A stretch of DNA of 64,000 nucleotides from Galbitalea sp. SE-J8 (GCF_030345695.1 NZ_JAUASV010000006.1:62001-126000); one strand, 5' to 3'. Counted from the first letter of the stretch, positions 6,537 to 15,486 are shown. Notes: a model not told the origin generated them from the letters alone. A program made the numbers and translations.

Positions 6537-8768
6537 ATGGATTACGGTCACGCCGTCGCGTTCGGCGTCTTCATCACCCCGACGAACGCCGCGCCCCGCG
6601 CACCCGTCGCGCTCGCGCGGCTCGCCGAGCAGGTCGGGCTCGACCTCGTCACGTTCCAGGACCACCCGTATCAGCCGGCGTTCCACGACACCTGGACGCT
6701 CATGAGCTACATCGCGGCGCAGACCGAGCGCATCCGCATCGCCCCGAACGTGCTCAACCTGCCGCTGCGCCAGCCCGCCGTGCTCGCCCGCTCCGCTGCG
6801 AGCCTCGACCTGCTCTCCGGCGGACGGCTCGACCTCGGGCTCGGCGCGGGCGCGTTCTGGGACGCCATCGAGGCGATGGGCGCCGAGCGCCTCACGCCCG
6901 GGCAGGCCGTCACGGCGCTCGAGGAGGGCATCGACATCATCCGCGGCATCTGGGACACGGATGCGCGCGGCGGCGTGCGCGTCGACGGTCGCTACCACCG
7001 CGCCACCGGCGCCAAGCGCGGGCCGCGGCCGGCGCATCCGATTCCGATCTGGCTCGGGGCGTACAAGCCGCGGATGCTCGCGCTGACCGGGCGCCGCGCC
7101 GACGGCTGGCTGCCGTCGTACGCCTACCTGCAGCCCGGCCGGCTCGCCGACGGCAACGCGGCGATCGACGAGGCGGCGGCATCCGTCGGGCGCGACCCGC
7201 GCGAGATCCGCCGGCTGCTCAACGTCGCCCCCGCGTCCGGCACCGCGGGCTGGGTGGAGCAGCTCGCGACCCTCGCGCTCGAGGACGGCGAGAGCGTGTT
7301 CATCGTCGCGACCGACGACCCCGACGTCATGCGGCTCGTCGGCGACGAGGTCGCCCCCGCGGTGCGCGAGCTCGTGGCCGCCGAGCGGGCGCGCACCGGC
7401 ACCGGCACCGCGCCCGTGCGCAGCGCCGCCGCGCTCGCCGCGCGGCGCGCCGGCATCGCCTACGACGACGTGCCCGCGGGACTCGCGGCCGTCGAGCCCG
7501 GCGACTTCCGCTTCGGCGCGGTGCGCTCGAACTACCTCCGCGGCGGCGACCCCGGCATCGTGCTCGAACCGGCCGACGCCGCGCAGGTGCGGGAGGCGCT
7601 CGCGTTCGCGCGCCGGCATCCGTCGCTCCCCCTCGGCGTGCGCAGCGGCGGCCACGGCGTGAGCGGCCGGAGCACGAACGACGGCGGCATCGTCGTCGAC
7701 CTGCGCCGCCTCGACGCGATCGACGTGCTCGACGAGCGCGCGCGGCGCGTGCGCGTCGGCGCCGGGGCGCGCTGGACGGATGTCGCGGCGGCCCTCGGAG
7801 CGCACGGCTGGGCGCTCTCGAGCGGCGACTACGGCGGCGTCGGCGTCGGCGGGCTCGCGACCGCGGGCGGCATCGGCTGGCTCGCCCGCGAGCACGGCCT
7901 CACGATCGACCACGTCGTCGCCGCGGAGCTCGTGCTCGCCGACGGCACCGTCACGCGCGTCGACGCGGACTCCGATCCCGAGCTGTTCTGGGGCATCCGC
8001 GGCGCGGGCGCGGCGCTCGGCATCGTCACGTCGTTCGAGTTCGTCGTCGATGCGGTCGGGGACATCGCGTTCGCGCAGTTCGCGTTCGACGCCTCGGATG
8101 CGGCGGGCTTCCTCGAGCGGTTCGGCACGGCCGTCGAGGCGGCACCCCGCATCCTCACGCCGAACCTCTTCATCGGCGGACGCCGTCCCGGTCAGCCGCG
8201 CGTGGCCCAGGTGCTCTCGCTCGTCGACTCGGACGACCCGGACGAGATCGTCGCTGCCCTGCAGCCGCTCGCCGACATCGCCCCGCTGCTGCAGCAGGAC
8301 GTGCGCCTGCAACGCTACGCCGACGTCATGGGCAACGCATCGACCGAACCGCACCGCGGGCGCGGCGAGCCCGTGTCGCGCTCGCTCCTCGTCGACCGCC
8401 TCTCGCCGGGTTTCGCCGCCGACGCGGCCGTGCTGCTCGACTCGGGCGCGACGCACTGGTTCCAGGTGCGCGCGGTGGGCGGCGCGGTCGCGGATGTCGC
8501 GGCCGACGCGACGCCGTACGCCGACCGGAGCGCGAACTTCTCGGTGATCGCGATGGGTTCCGATGACGCCGAGCTCGACGCGGCGTGGGCGCCGCTCGCC
8601 CGACACGCGACCGGTGCCTACATCTCGTTCGAGTCGAAGCTCGACGCCGAGCGGCTCACGCTCGCGTTCCCGACCGCCACGGCGCGCCGCCTGCGCGTGC
8701 TCAAGGCCCGCGTCGACCCCGACAACGTGTTCCGGGACAACATCGACCTCGCGCTGCTCCGGCCCTGA
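6537..8768 (+). CDS. Fusion of a luciferase-like monooxygenase with a BBE-type FAD-linked oxidase
   Basis: 743-residue protein made of two flavoenzyme domains. Residues ~1-285 are an LLM/F420-FMN-type TIM barrel (FITPTNAAPRAPVALARLAEQ, GGRLDLGLGAG, RPAHPIPIWLGAYKPRML). Residues ~340-510 are a PCMH FAD-binding domain with RSGGHG, whose H373 is at the position that carries 8-alpha-histidyl FAD in berberine-bridge-like enzymes. The second attachment cysteine is absent (GDYGGVGVGG). The C-terminus ends in the BBE-type element VDPDNVFRDN. GGAGGAG upstream fixes the ATG. Base composition is even across the junction. The probable role is oxidation of a hydrophobic small molecule; the substrate is unknown. 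Probably regulated by the divergent MarR. Confidence 0.85.
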   Translation: MDYGHAVAFGVFITPTNAAPRAPVALARLAEQVGLDLVTFQDHPYQPAFHDTWTLMSYIAAQTERIRIAPNVLNLPLRQPAVLARSAASLDLLSGGRLDLGLGAGAFWDAIEAMGAERLTPGQAVTALEEGIDIIRGIWDTDARGGVRVDGRYHRATGAKRGPRPAHPIPIWLGAYKPRMLALTGRRADGWLPSYAYLQPGRLADGNAAIDEAAASVGRDPREIRRLLNVAPASGTAGWVEQLATLALEDGESVFIVATDDPDVMRLVGDEVAPAVRELVAAERARTGTGTAPVRSAAALAARRAGIAYDDVPAGLAAVEPGDFRFGAVRSNYLRGGDPGIVLEPADAAQVREALAFARRHPSLPLGVRSGGHGVSGRSTNDGGIVVDLRRLDAIDVLDERARRVRVGAGARWTDVAAALGAHGWALSSGDYGGVGVGGLATAGGIGWLAREHGLTIDHVVAAELVLADGTVTRVDADSDPELFWGIRGAGAALGIVTSFEFVVDAVGDIAFAQFAFDASDAAGFLERFGTAVEAAPRILTPNLFIGGRRPGQPRVAQVLSLVDSDDPDEIVAALQPLADIAPLLQQDVRLQRYADVMGNASTEPHRGRGEPVSRSLLVDRLSPGFAADAAVLLDSGATHWFQVRAVGGAVADVAADATPYADRSANFSVIAMGSDDAELDAAWAPLARHATGAYISFESKLDAERLTLAFPTATARRLRVLKARVDPDNVFRDNIDLALLRP

Positions 8769-8800
8769 CCCTCAGCCCGCTGAGACGACGCATCTCGTCG

Positions 8801-9274
8801 TCACGAGCGCCCCGTCACGACGATCCGCGTCGACTCGCGGGCGTTTCGCGCGCGGCGCGCCCGCAACGCAGCCGGGGTCGTGACGATGAGCGCCGCCACG
8901 ACGCCGATCGCAGCTCCCGCGCTGTTCGCGATCACGTCCCGCGGGTCGGGCACGCGCGTGGGCAGGAACAGCTGCGTGAACTCGATCGTGAAGGTCGCCG
9001 CGATGCCCGCGAGCACGGCCATGATCCAGGCCCGGCGGCCGACGAGCAGCAGGAAGAACACCCCGACCGGCACGAACATCGCGACGTTAGCGAGGAACTC
9101 GACGCGCGAATAGGTGAGCCAGTCGAGTGACGGATGCCGGGCGAGCTCGGCGATGATCCGGTTCAGCACCGCGCTCTGCTGCGCGTCGAGCGGCTGCGGC
9201 CCGAGCGTGACCCATGCCACGACGCCGAGATAGACGACCGTCAGCGCGGTGAGCACGGGATGCCGACGGAACAT
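8801..9274 (-). CDS. VanZ-like membrane protein
   Basis: 157 residues with about four hydrophobic segments. The VanZ-family signature is visible: an N-terminal helix with WVTLGP, then EFLANVAMFVPVGVFFLLL, then EFTQLFLPTRVPDPRDVIANSAGAAIG. VanZ relatives influence glycopeptide susceptibility or phage/cell-envelope traits, but most family members have no known role. No other van genes are nearby. Start at the ATG 9272-9274. Confidence 0.9.
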   Translation of the reverse strand: MFRRHPVLTALTVVYLGVVAWVTLGPQPLDAQQSAVLNRIIAELARHPSLDWLTYSRVEFLANVAMFVPVGVFFLLLVGRRAWIMAVLAGIAATFTIEFTQLFLPTRVPDPRDVIANSAGAAIGVVAALIVTTPAALRARRARNARESTRIVVTGRS

Positions 9275-9312
9275 GCGTCCAGCGTGCCAGCGTTAGCTGG
9301 GAGGCCACGCCA

Positions 9313-9349
9313 GGCACGCGGGAGGCACGCGGGAGCACGCGGGAGGCAC
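9313..9349. repeat. Short degenerate GCACGCGGGAG tandem repeat
   Basis: Three units of about 11-12 bp (GGCACGCGGGAG, GCACGCGGGAG, ending GGCACA) between the VanZ start and the MFS stop. No hairpin or promoter is obvious. Probably neutral slippage. Confidence 0.5.
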
Positions 9350-9356
9350 AGCCGCG

Positions 9357-10586
9357 TCATGCCCGGCGGATCATCCGCGGCGTCGCCCAGAGCGCGAGCG
9401 CGAGCACGAGCACGGCGAACACGAGCAGCACCGGCACGAGCGGGAACCAGACGAGGGCGACGCCGATGAGCAGGGTCGGCACGGCCAGGCCGACGTAGCT
9501 GATGAGGAAGATCGCCGCGAGCACCTCGCCCCGCCGGCCCGCGGGCGCGAGCGCGCCGCCGACGCCGAGCGACGAACGGAACAGCACCCCGACGCCCGCC
9601 CCGGCCACGATCCCTCCGATGAGGAACAGCGGCAGGAACGCGATGACCACGCTCGCCGTGAACAGCACGATGCCGACGACGAGCATCACGAGCGCGAGGA
9701 TCAGCTGACGCCGGAGCGGCATCCGCACCGTCGCGACCTGGGCGAGGGCCGCGGCCGCGAAGAACAGGAACGGCACGCCGCCGGCGATCCAGCGCGCGGT
9801 GAGGCCCATGCTCACCGCGAGCACGGTCGGGGTGAGCGACATGAACAACCCGAAGATCGAGAAGCCGCCGAACGCCCCGGCGCCCGCCGCCCAGAAGGTC
9901 GCACGACCCGCCGCGGGCACGGCGACGCGCTGCGGGCGGTACGCGCGGCGCTCCTCGCCGCGCTCGACGGTCTCGGGCACGCCCGCGACGAACAGCACCC
10001 CGAGCACGAGCAGAACGGCGAAGACGACGAACGGCGTGACGAGCGGTGCGGGGGCGAACGTGGCGATGAGCCCGGCGATGAGCGGCCCGAGGCTCAGACC
10101 GCCGATGTTGGCCAGGCTCGAGACGACCCCGGCGCGGCTCGGGCCGGCACCGGGGCGGGCGACCGCGTGCAGCTCGCTCAGGTGCGCCGTGGCCGTCGCG
10201 GTCAGGATGCCGATGCCGACGCCCGAGACGAATCGCGCGACGATGAGACCGGGCACCTGCGGCCAGATCAGGAAGATCGCCGCCGCGAGCAGTTCGACCG
10301 CGAGCGCGACGAGGATGACGCGACGACGGCCCAGCCAGTCGCTCACGTGACCGGCCAGGTACAGGCTGATCGCCACCCCGACCGCGTAGGCGGCGAACAC
10401 GATCGTCACCACGTAGGTGGGGAAGCCGTCGCGCGCCTGGTAGAGCGCGTACAGCGGTGTCGGGATCGTCGAGAACGCCATGGCGGTCGTGAAGGCGAGC
10501 GCGATCACGACGAATCCGCGCGCGTGACTCAGTCGCCCGACGGGTGAGGAGCTCGCCGTTGCTGGGGTGGATGCGGTCGCGGCCAT
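9357..10586 (-). CDS. MFS transporter (probable drug or metabolite exporter)
   Basis: 409-residue major-facilitator protein with about 12 predicted helices. MFS motif A occurs in loop 2-3 (GHVSDWLGRRRVI), and the N-half has the IPTPLYALYQ segment found in a group of actinobacterial MFS exporters. The start is the ATG at 10584-10586; a longer frame to 10622 runs into the regulator's promoter. Divergent from a LysR regulator with 74 bp between the starts, an arrangement in which the regulator usually controls the transporter. Substrate unknown. Confidence 0.92.
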   Translation of the reverse strand: MAATASTPATASSSPVGRLSHARGFVVIALAFTTAMAFSTIPTPLYALYQARDGFPTYVVTIVFAAYAVGVAISLYLAGHVSDWLGRRRVILVALAVELLAAAIFLIWPQVPGLIVARFVSGVGIGILTATATAHLSELHAVARPGAGPSRAGVVSSLANIGGLSLGPLIAGLIATFAPAPLVTPFVVFAVLLVLGVLFVAGVPETVERGEERRAYRPQRVAVPAAGRATFWAAGAGAFGGFSIFGLFMSLTPTVLAVSMGLTARWIAGGVPFLFFAAAALAQVATVRMPLRRQLILALVMLVVGIVLFTASVVIAFLPLFLIGGIVAGAGVGVLFRSSLGVGGALAPAGRRGEVLAAIFLISYVGLAVPTLLIGVALVWFPLVPVLLVFAVLVLALALWATPRMIRRA

Positions 10587-10641
10587 GCTCCGATGGTGGC
10601 GCGCCCTTCGCATCGTGTCCAACGAACGTCGTCGATCGAAT

Positions 10642-10660
10642 CCATCGGTATCCTCGATGG
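10642..10660. promoter_or_regulatory. Inverted repeat at the LysR gene start
   Basis: CCATCG, 7 nt, CGATGG immediately before the LysR ATG (10661) in the 74-bp divergent region. Symmetrical sites of this size are typical LysR autoregulatory boxes. Assignment is inference. Confidence 0.45.
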
Positions 10661-11572
10661 ATGGAGACGCGACTGCTCGAGTACTTCCTCGCCGTCGCCG
10701 AGGAGCTCAGCTTCACGCGGGCGGCTGCCCGCAGCCACGTCGTGCAGTCGACGATCTCGGCCGGCGTGCGCGCCCTCGAGGCGGAGCTCGGCGTCGAGCT
10801 GTTCGAGCGCGCGGGTCGGCGCGTCGCCCTCACCCCGGCCGGGGAGGCTCTCGTGCCCCCGGCCCGCGAGCTCATCGATACGGTCGACGGGCTGCACCGC
10901 GCCGTGACGGGCGACGTGCGCGGACAGCTGCGCGTGGGCATCTTCGCGAACCTCGACCTGCTCGACATGCCGGCCGCGCTCGCCGAGTTCCGCACCCGGC
11001 ATCCGCACGTCGACCTGCAACTGGGTGCGTCGCCGACCGGCTCCACGGGGCTCGCCGAGGACGTGCGCCGCGGTCGCGTCGACATCGCGTTCATGGGCCT
11101 GCCGGCGACGGATCTCGCGGGGCTCGAGACCACGCCGCTGTTCCACGCGACGGTGACCGCGATCCTGCCCCGCGGGCATCCGCTCGCAGCGCGGTCGAGC
11201 GTGCGGCTGGCGGACGTCGCCGACGAGCCGTTCGTCGACACGGCGAGCGGGTTCGCCAATCGCGTCGTCGTCGAACGCGCGCTCGCCGCGCAGCGGCTCG
11301 CCCGACGGGTCGCCACCGAGGTCGCATCCGTCAGCGACATCGTGCCGTTCGTCGCAGCCGGCTTCGGCGTCGCGCTCGCCCCGCTCGCGATCGTGACGCT
11401 CGACGAGCGCGTCGTCGCGGTGCCCGTGACGCCGAGGCTCGACTGGCCGCTGAGTCTCGTCACCCGCCCGCGTCCCAGCGCGGCGGCCGTCGCGCTGCGC
11501 GACCTCATCTCCAGCCGCTTCGCCGATCGGGCCGCGGCGCGGCCTCCTGCACTACGGTCAAGGCATGGATGA
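10661..11572 (+). CDS. LysR family transcriptional regulator
   Basis: 303 residues. The N-terminal winged HTH is clear: LLEYFLAVAEELSFTRAAARSHVVQSTISAGVRALEAELGVELFER. It is followed by a periplasmic-binding-protein-like effector domain (about residues 90-295). ATG at 10661. Presumed regulator of the divergent MFS exporter. Its last codons overlap the start of the DUF5302 gene by 8 nt, so the two may be co-transcribed. Confidence 0.94.
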   Translation: METRLLEYFLAVAEELSFTRAAARSHVVQSTISAGVRALEAELGVELFERAGRRVALTPAGEALVPPARELIDTVDGLHRAVTGDVRGQLRVGIFANLDLLDMPAALAEFRTRHPHVDLQLGASPTGSTGLAEDVRRGRVDIAFMGLPATDLAGLETTPLFHATVTAILPRGHPLAARSSVRLADVADEPFVDTASGFANRVVVERALAAQRLARRVATEVASVSDIVPFVAAGFGVALAPLAIVTLDERVVAVPVTPRLDWPLSLVTRPRPSAAAVALRDLISSRFADRAAARPPALRSRHG

Positions 11573-11744
11573 CGACGCGCGGCCCGCTGCCGAGGATGAC
11601 GTGAAGCGCAAGTTCCGCGAGGCGCTCGAGCGCAAGAAGCGGTCGCAGACGGAGCGCGCGGCGCACCTCGACGGCGACTCGTCCGTGCACCACACGGCGG
11701 CACGCGCCGGCGGCAAGCGCGAGTTCCGCCGCAAGAGCAGCTGA
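11565..11744 (+). CDS. DUF5302 small basic protein
   Basis: 59-residue, highly charged actinobacterial protein. It matches the DUF5302 pattern: an acidic head followed by DDVKRKFREALERKK, and a C-terminal GKREFRRKSS. Function unknown. The ATG at 11565 overlaps the end of the LysR gene. It is too short for many gene finders, but the conserved ends and its compact length support it. Confidence 0.85.
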   Translation: MDDDARPAAEDDVKRKFREALERKKRSQTERAAHLDGDSSVHHTAARAGGKREFRRKSS

Positions 11745-11772
11745 GCCCCGCCCGCCGGGCGAGCCGGAACGC

Positions 11773-12429
11773 CTACTCTCCGGACAGGCCGCCGAGCAGG
11801 TGCCCGAAGGAGCGGCCCTCGCCGAGGTAGCTGTCCGGGTCGAACGGATCCGACTCCACCGCGCGCGGCAGGCGCGCGATCGCCTCCGCGAACTCGCGCG
11901 CGCCGCGCTCGACGCGGGCGCCGAGCGGTGCGACCCCGTCGGCCGTCGCGCCCCAGTCCGACGACGCCGCGAACACGCCGGTCGAGACCGGTGCCGCGTG
12001 CAGGTAGGCGAACAGCGGGCGGATGGCGTAGTCGATCGCGAGCGAGTGCCGGGCCGTGCCCGCGTTCGCCCCGATCAGCACGGGCTTGCCGGTGAGCGCG
12101 TCGGGGTCGAGCACGTCGATGAACGACTTGAACAGGCCCGAGTAGCTCGTCGAGAAGATCGGCGTCACGGCGATGATGCCGTCGGCGGAGTACACGCTGT
12201 TGAGCGCGCTCTCGAGCGCCGGCGGGGCGAACCCGGTGAGCAGGTTGTTCGTGATGTCGTGCGCGAGGTCGCGCAGCTCGATCACGTCGGCGCTCACCTC
12301 GATGCCGAGCTCGGCCAGCCGGGCGCCGGTCGCCGCCGTGAGGCGGTCGGCGAGCATCCGCGTCGACGACGGGTTCGAGAGACCCGCCGAGATCACGGCG
12401 ACGCGGCGAGCGGAGGATGCGGTGGTCAT
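11773..12429 (-). CDS. NADPH-dependent FMN reductase, CE1759 type
   Basis: 218 residues with a flavodoxin-like NADPH-FMN reductase fold (VAVISAGLSNPSSTRMLADRL at the start; TPIFSTSYSGLFKSFIDVLD around residues 90-110). It follows the luciferase-like monooxygenase gene by 5 nt, with GGGGGAG as ribosome-binding site. This reproduces the known two-gene CE1758/CE1759 arrangement, in which a reductase supplies FMNH2 to an FMN-dependent monooxygenase. Substrate of the system unknown. Confidence 0.9.
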   Translation of the reverse strand: MTTASSARRVAVISAGLSNPSSTRMLADRLTAATGARLAELGIEVSADVIELRDLAHDITNNLLTGFAPPALESALNSVYSADGIIAVTPIFSTSYSGLFKSFIDVLDPDALTGKPVLIGANAGTARHSLAIDYAIRPLFAYLHAAPVSTGVFAASSDWGATADGVAPLGARVERGAREFAEAIARLPRAVESDPFDPDSYLGEGRSFGHLLGGLSGE

Positions 12430-12434
12430 CGCGA

Positions 12435-13661
12435 TCACTCCCCCGCCGTCGCGTCGGCCCCGACGGATGCCGGCGCGTCCTGGTAGGGCGAGCCGATCGT
12501 GAGGTTGTTGCCGCCGACCGCGCCCGGGCGGAACTCGCGCGCGGGACCGTCGCCGTACACCGCGGTGACGCGAGCCGCGTGCGTGGGCCCGGCAGGGACA
12601 TCCGCGGGCCGGTTCGTGGCGAACTCGCGACGCAGCGCGGGCACGACCTCGCCGCCGAGCAGGTCGAGCTGCTCCAGCACGGTCTTCACGGGCAGGCCGG
12701 CGTGGTCGACGAGGAACAGCTGGCGCTGGTAGTCGCCGTAATGGTCGCGCATCGCCGCGTAGCGATCGATGACCTGCTGCGGCGAGCCCACGGTGAGAGG
12801 CGTCATCTCGGTGAAGTCCTCCATCGACGGGCCGTGGCCGTAGACCGGGGCGTTGTCGAAGTACGGGCGGAACTCGTTCACCGCATCCTGCGAGTTGGCG
12901 CGCATGAACGCCTGACCGCCGAGGCCGACGATGGCCTGCTCGGGAGTGCCGTGACCGTAGTGCGCGTAGCGCTGGCGGTACAGCCCGATCAGGCGCATGT
13001 AGTGCTCCTTCGGCCAGAAGATGTTGTTCGCGAAGAAGCCGTCGCCGTAGTACGCGGCCTGCTCGGCGATCTCGGGGCTGCGGATGCTGCCGTGCCAGAC
13101 GAACGGGGCCACTCCGTCGAGGGGTCGCGGCGTCGCCGTGAAGCCGTGCAGCGGGGTGCGGTACTGGCCCTCCCAGTCGACGACGTCCTCGCTCCACAGC
13201 TTGCGCAGCAGCGCGTAGTTCTCGATCGTGAGCGGGAGCCCCTCGCGGATGTCCTTGCCGAACCACGGGTAGACGGGGCCGGTGTTGCCGCGGCCCATGA
13301 CGAGGTCGACGCGCCCGCCCGTGAGGTGCTGCAGCATGCCAAAGTCCTCGGCGATCTTCACCGGGTCGTTCGTGGTGATGAGCGTCGTCGCCGTGGACAG
13401 GATGATGCGCTCGGTCTGGGCGCCGATGTACGCGAGCGTCGTGGTCGGGCTCGACGAGAAGAACGGCGGGTTGTGGTGCTCGCCGAGCGCGAAGACGTCG
13501 AGCCCGACCTCCTCGGCGTGCCTCGCTACGCGCACGATGTCGCGGATGCGCTCCGACTCGCTCGGCGTGTGGCGCGTCGTCGGGTCCTCGGTGATGTCGC
13601 TCACCGAGAAGATGCCGAACTGCACGCCGCTCTCCGTGGCCGGTGCCGTCGTCTCGCTCAT
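12435..13661 (-). CDS. FMN-dependent luciferase-like monooxygenase, CE1758 type
   Basis: 408-residue LLM-class flavin monooxygenase: bacterial-luciferase TIM barrel with FALGEHHNPPFFSSSP, LATSxT-like LSTATTLITTNDPVKIAEDF, GGRVDLVMGRGNTGPVYPWFG and VWHGSIRSPEIAEQAA. It forms a two-gene unit with the FMN reductase directly downstream. Start at the ATG 13659-13661. The upstream region carries a 14-bp palindrome (13691-13704) that overlaps the expected promoter. Likely oxidises a small organic compound; the true substrate is unknown for this family. Confidence 0.9.
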   Translation of the reverse strand: MSETTAPATESGVQFGIFSVSDITEDPTTRHTPSESERIRDIVRVARHAEEVGLDVFALGEHHNPPFFSSSPTTTLAYIGAQTERIILSTATTLITTNDPVKIAEDFGMLQHLTGGRVDLVMGRGNTGPVYPWFGKDIREGLPLTIENYALLRKLWSEDVVDWEGQYRTPLHGFTATPRPLDGVAPFVWHGSIRSPEIAEQAAYYGDGFFANNIFWPKEHYMRLIGLYRQRYAHYGHGTPEQAIVGLGGQAFMRANSQDAVNEFRPYFDNAPVYGHGPSMEDFTEMTPLTVGSPQQVIDRYAAMRDHYGDYQRQLFLVDHAGLPVKTVLEQLDLLGGEVVPALRREFATNRPADVPAGPTHAARVTAVYGDGPAREFRPGAVGGNNLTIGSPYQDAPASVGADATAGE

Positions 13662-13690
13662 GGGGTCCTCTTCCCTCTCGCTCGCAAGTC

Positions 13691-13704
13691 TATGCAAATG
13701 CATA
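13691..13704. promoter_or_regulatory. 14-bp palindrome upstream of the monooxygenase operon
   Basis: TATGCA-AA-TGCATA, AT-rich in a GC-rich setting, 30 nt upstream of the monooxygenase start. Both features fit an operator overlapping a promoter; the sequence resembles sites bound by MarR-type factors. No regulator gene is adjacent, so the cognate protein would act in trans. Confidence 0.5.
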
Positions 13705-13740
13705 CAACACTGGCCAGGGGGAGATATTCCCGGGCCCGGA

Positions 13741-14496
13741 TCAGCCGAGCGCGAGGGTGCGGCGCGCGGCATCCTCGAGCGCCACGCCGTAGTGCGGACC
13801 GTGACCGGCCGCGTGCACGGCGAGCGGATGCAGCTGGTGCACCGGCACCCGCTCGCGCCACCGGGCGCGCAGCGGTCGCACCGCCTCGTACCCGGCGATC
13901 ACCGTCTCGAGATACGGACAGCCGAACAGCGCGAGCATCGCGAGGTCCGTCTCACCGTGACCGCCGTGCGCCGCCGGGTCGATGAGCACGACGCCGTCGG
14001 GAGCCCAGAGGACGTTGCCGTTCCACAGGTCGCCGTGGATACGCGCGGGCGGGGCGTCGTCGTCGAACGCCCCGCTCGCGACGAGCGCGCACGCCTCGCG
14101 CACGAGCCCGGCGTCGCGCAGGCTTCCCGCGCGCACGGCGATGTCGAGGAACGGCTCGACCCGGCCGCTCGCGTAGAACTCTCCCCACCGCGCGGCCGTC
14201 GTGCGCGGCATCTCCCGGCTGCCGATGAAGATCGGGCCGTCGCCCGGCGCCCAGCCGAACCCCGGCGCACCGGCCCCGTGGGTGCGGGCGAGCGCCGCGC
14301 CGAAGGCGCGGGCCGCGGCCGGGGTCGCGCGGCCCTCGGTCACGCGCTCGAGCTCGATCGCGTCCGGGGCCGCGCTCTCGACCCGGGCGATGCGGCATCC
14401 GCCGCACTCCTCCGCCTCGGCGAGCCACGCGAGCCCGGCCGCCTCGGCCTCGAAGAACCCCGCGGGCGCGCTCGCTGAGCGTTTGACGAACCCCAT
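13741..14496 (-). CDS. Fructosamine kinase family protein
   Basis: 251-residue APH-fold kinase. The catalytic loop is HGDLWNGNVLW and the metal-binding segment is LIDPAAHGGHGETDLAML, both characteristic of fructosamine/ketosamine-3-kinases, which phosphorylate glycated amines so that the sugar is released. The early motif FxxExxGLxWL (FFEAEAAGLAWLAEA) also fits. Start taken at the ATG 14494-14496; a GTG six bases upstream is possible. The divergent macro-domain gene begins 26 bp away. Confidence 0.9.
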   Translation of the reverse strand: MGFVKRSASAPAGFFEAEAAGLAWLAEAEECGGCRIARVESAAPDAIELERVTEGRATPAAARAFGAALARTHGAGAPGFGWAPGDGPIFIGSREMPRTTAARWGEFYASGRVEPFLDIAVRAGSLRDAGLVREACALVASGAFDDDAPPARIHGDLWNGNVLWAPDGVVLIDPAAHGGHGETDLAMLALFGCPYLETVIAGYEAVRPLRARWRERVPVHQLHPLAVHAAGHGPHYGVALEDAARRTLALG

Positions 14497-14521
14497 GCGC
14501 ACCAGTCTCTAGCGTCATGGT

Positions 14522-15046
14522 GTGCGCATCGACCTCATCCGCGGCGACATCACGGCCTTCACGGCCGACGCCATCGTCAACGCCGCGAACCACACGCTGC
14601 TCGGCGGCGGGGGCGTGGACGGCGCGATCCACCGTGCGGGCGGTCCCGAGATCCTGGCCGAGTGCCGGCACCTGCGCGAGACGACCCTGCCCGACGGCCT
14701 GCCCACCGGCGACGCCGTCGCGACCATCGCCGGCCGGCTCCCGGCGCGCTGGGTGATCCACACGGTCGGCCCGGTCTGGGCGAAGGCCACCGACCACTCC
14801 GGCCTGCTCGCGAGCTGCTACCGGCGCTGCCTCGCGGTCGCCGACGAGCTCAGCGCGCGCACGATCGCGTTCCCCGCGGTGAGCGCCGGCGTGTACGGCT
14901 GGCCGATGGACGACGCGGCGCGAATCGCCGTCTCGACCGTCGCGGCCGCGAACACGGATGTCGAGCTCGCGACGTTCGTGCTGTTCAGCGCGGACGCGCT
15001 CGCGGCGTTCGAGGCCGCACCGGGGCGGGCTACGGAACGGCCCTGA
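14522..15046 (+). CDS. Macro-domain O-acetyl-ADP-ribose deacetylase
   Basis: 174-residue MacroD-type protein. Conserved elements: [26 protein letters not shown] (ADP-ribose pocket with the catalytic Asn/Asp-type loop), [15 protein letters not shown] and [12 protein letters not shown]. The family hydrolyses O-acetyl-ADP-ribose or removes ADP-ribose from aspartate/glutamate. Start at GTG 14522, beginning [11 protein letters not shown]. Divergent from fructosamine kinase, and followed by a hairpin shared with the convergent gene. Confidence 0.94.
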   Translation: MRIDLIRGDITAFTADAIVNAANHTLLGGGGVDGAIHRAGGPEILAECRHLRETTLPDGLPTGDAVATIAGRLPARWVIHTVGPVWAKATDHSGLLASCYRRCLAVADELSARTIAFPAVSAGVYGWPMDDAARIAVSTVAAANTDVELATFVLFSADALAAFEAAPGRATERP

Positions 15047-15077
15047 CCGCGCCGTCCCCCCGGCCGACGGGGCGCGG
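15047..15077. terminator. Hairpin between convergent genes
   Basis: CCGCGCCGTC (15047-15056) can pair with GACGGGGCGCGG (15066-15077) with a 2-nt bulge. It follows the macro-domain stop and precedes the stop of the convergent hypothetical gene. Confidence 0.5.
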
Positions 15078-15084
15078 CGGGCGT

Positions 15085-15486
15085 TCAGCGGGTGAGGCCG
15101 AGCAGCAGCACGACGCGCCACCCGCGACGGGTGCGCGTGAGCTTCACGGGCAGGCGGGAGTCCTCGCCGGAGCGCTCGAGCCGGGCGACCGCCTCGAGCA
15201 CGACGGACTCGAGTCCGCGCGGCACGTAGCCGACCACGCCGGACATGCTGCGATCGGAGAAGATCCGCACGGCGACGGGGGCATCGGTGCGCTCCTCCTC
15301 GATCGTCCGCTTGCCGACGAACGCGCGCGGCTCGCCGAGCGTCGCGATGCGCGCGATCTCCTCCTGCGCGGGGTCGCTGCCCGCGAGCGTCATCGTCACG
15401 CGCCGGTTGGCGGGGACGAGGTCGTACCGGTAGTCGCGCAGGCTGCCCGCGCCGGCATCCGTTCTCGGGTAGTCGGTCTCGGACAC
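15085..15486 (-). CDS. Conserved hypothetical protein, possibly HIRAN-like
   Basis: 133 residues, soluble, not confidently recognised. The core contains AFVGKRTIEEERTDAPVAVRIFSDRSMSGVVGYVPRGLESVVLEAVARLE, which recalls HIRAN-like beta-barrel domains (GxVGYVP), followed by a basic end. The start is a GTG at 15484-15486. Codon use fits a real gene and the opposite strand offers nothing better. Confidence 0.6.
   Translation of the reverse strand: MSETDYPRTDAGAGSLRDYRYDLVPANRRVTMTLAGSDPAQEEIARIATLGEPRAFVGKRTIEEERTDAPVAVRIFSDRSMSGVVGYVPRGLESVVLEAVARLERSGEDSRLPVKLTRTRRGWRVVLLLGLTR

Noticed and set aside
14522-15046. Toxin-antitoxin pair of the DarT/DarG type with the macro-domain protein
   Set aside because: There is no DarT-like ADP-ribosyltransferase nearby, and the protein is a single MacroD-type domain.
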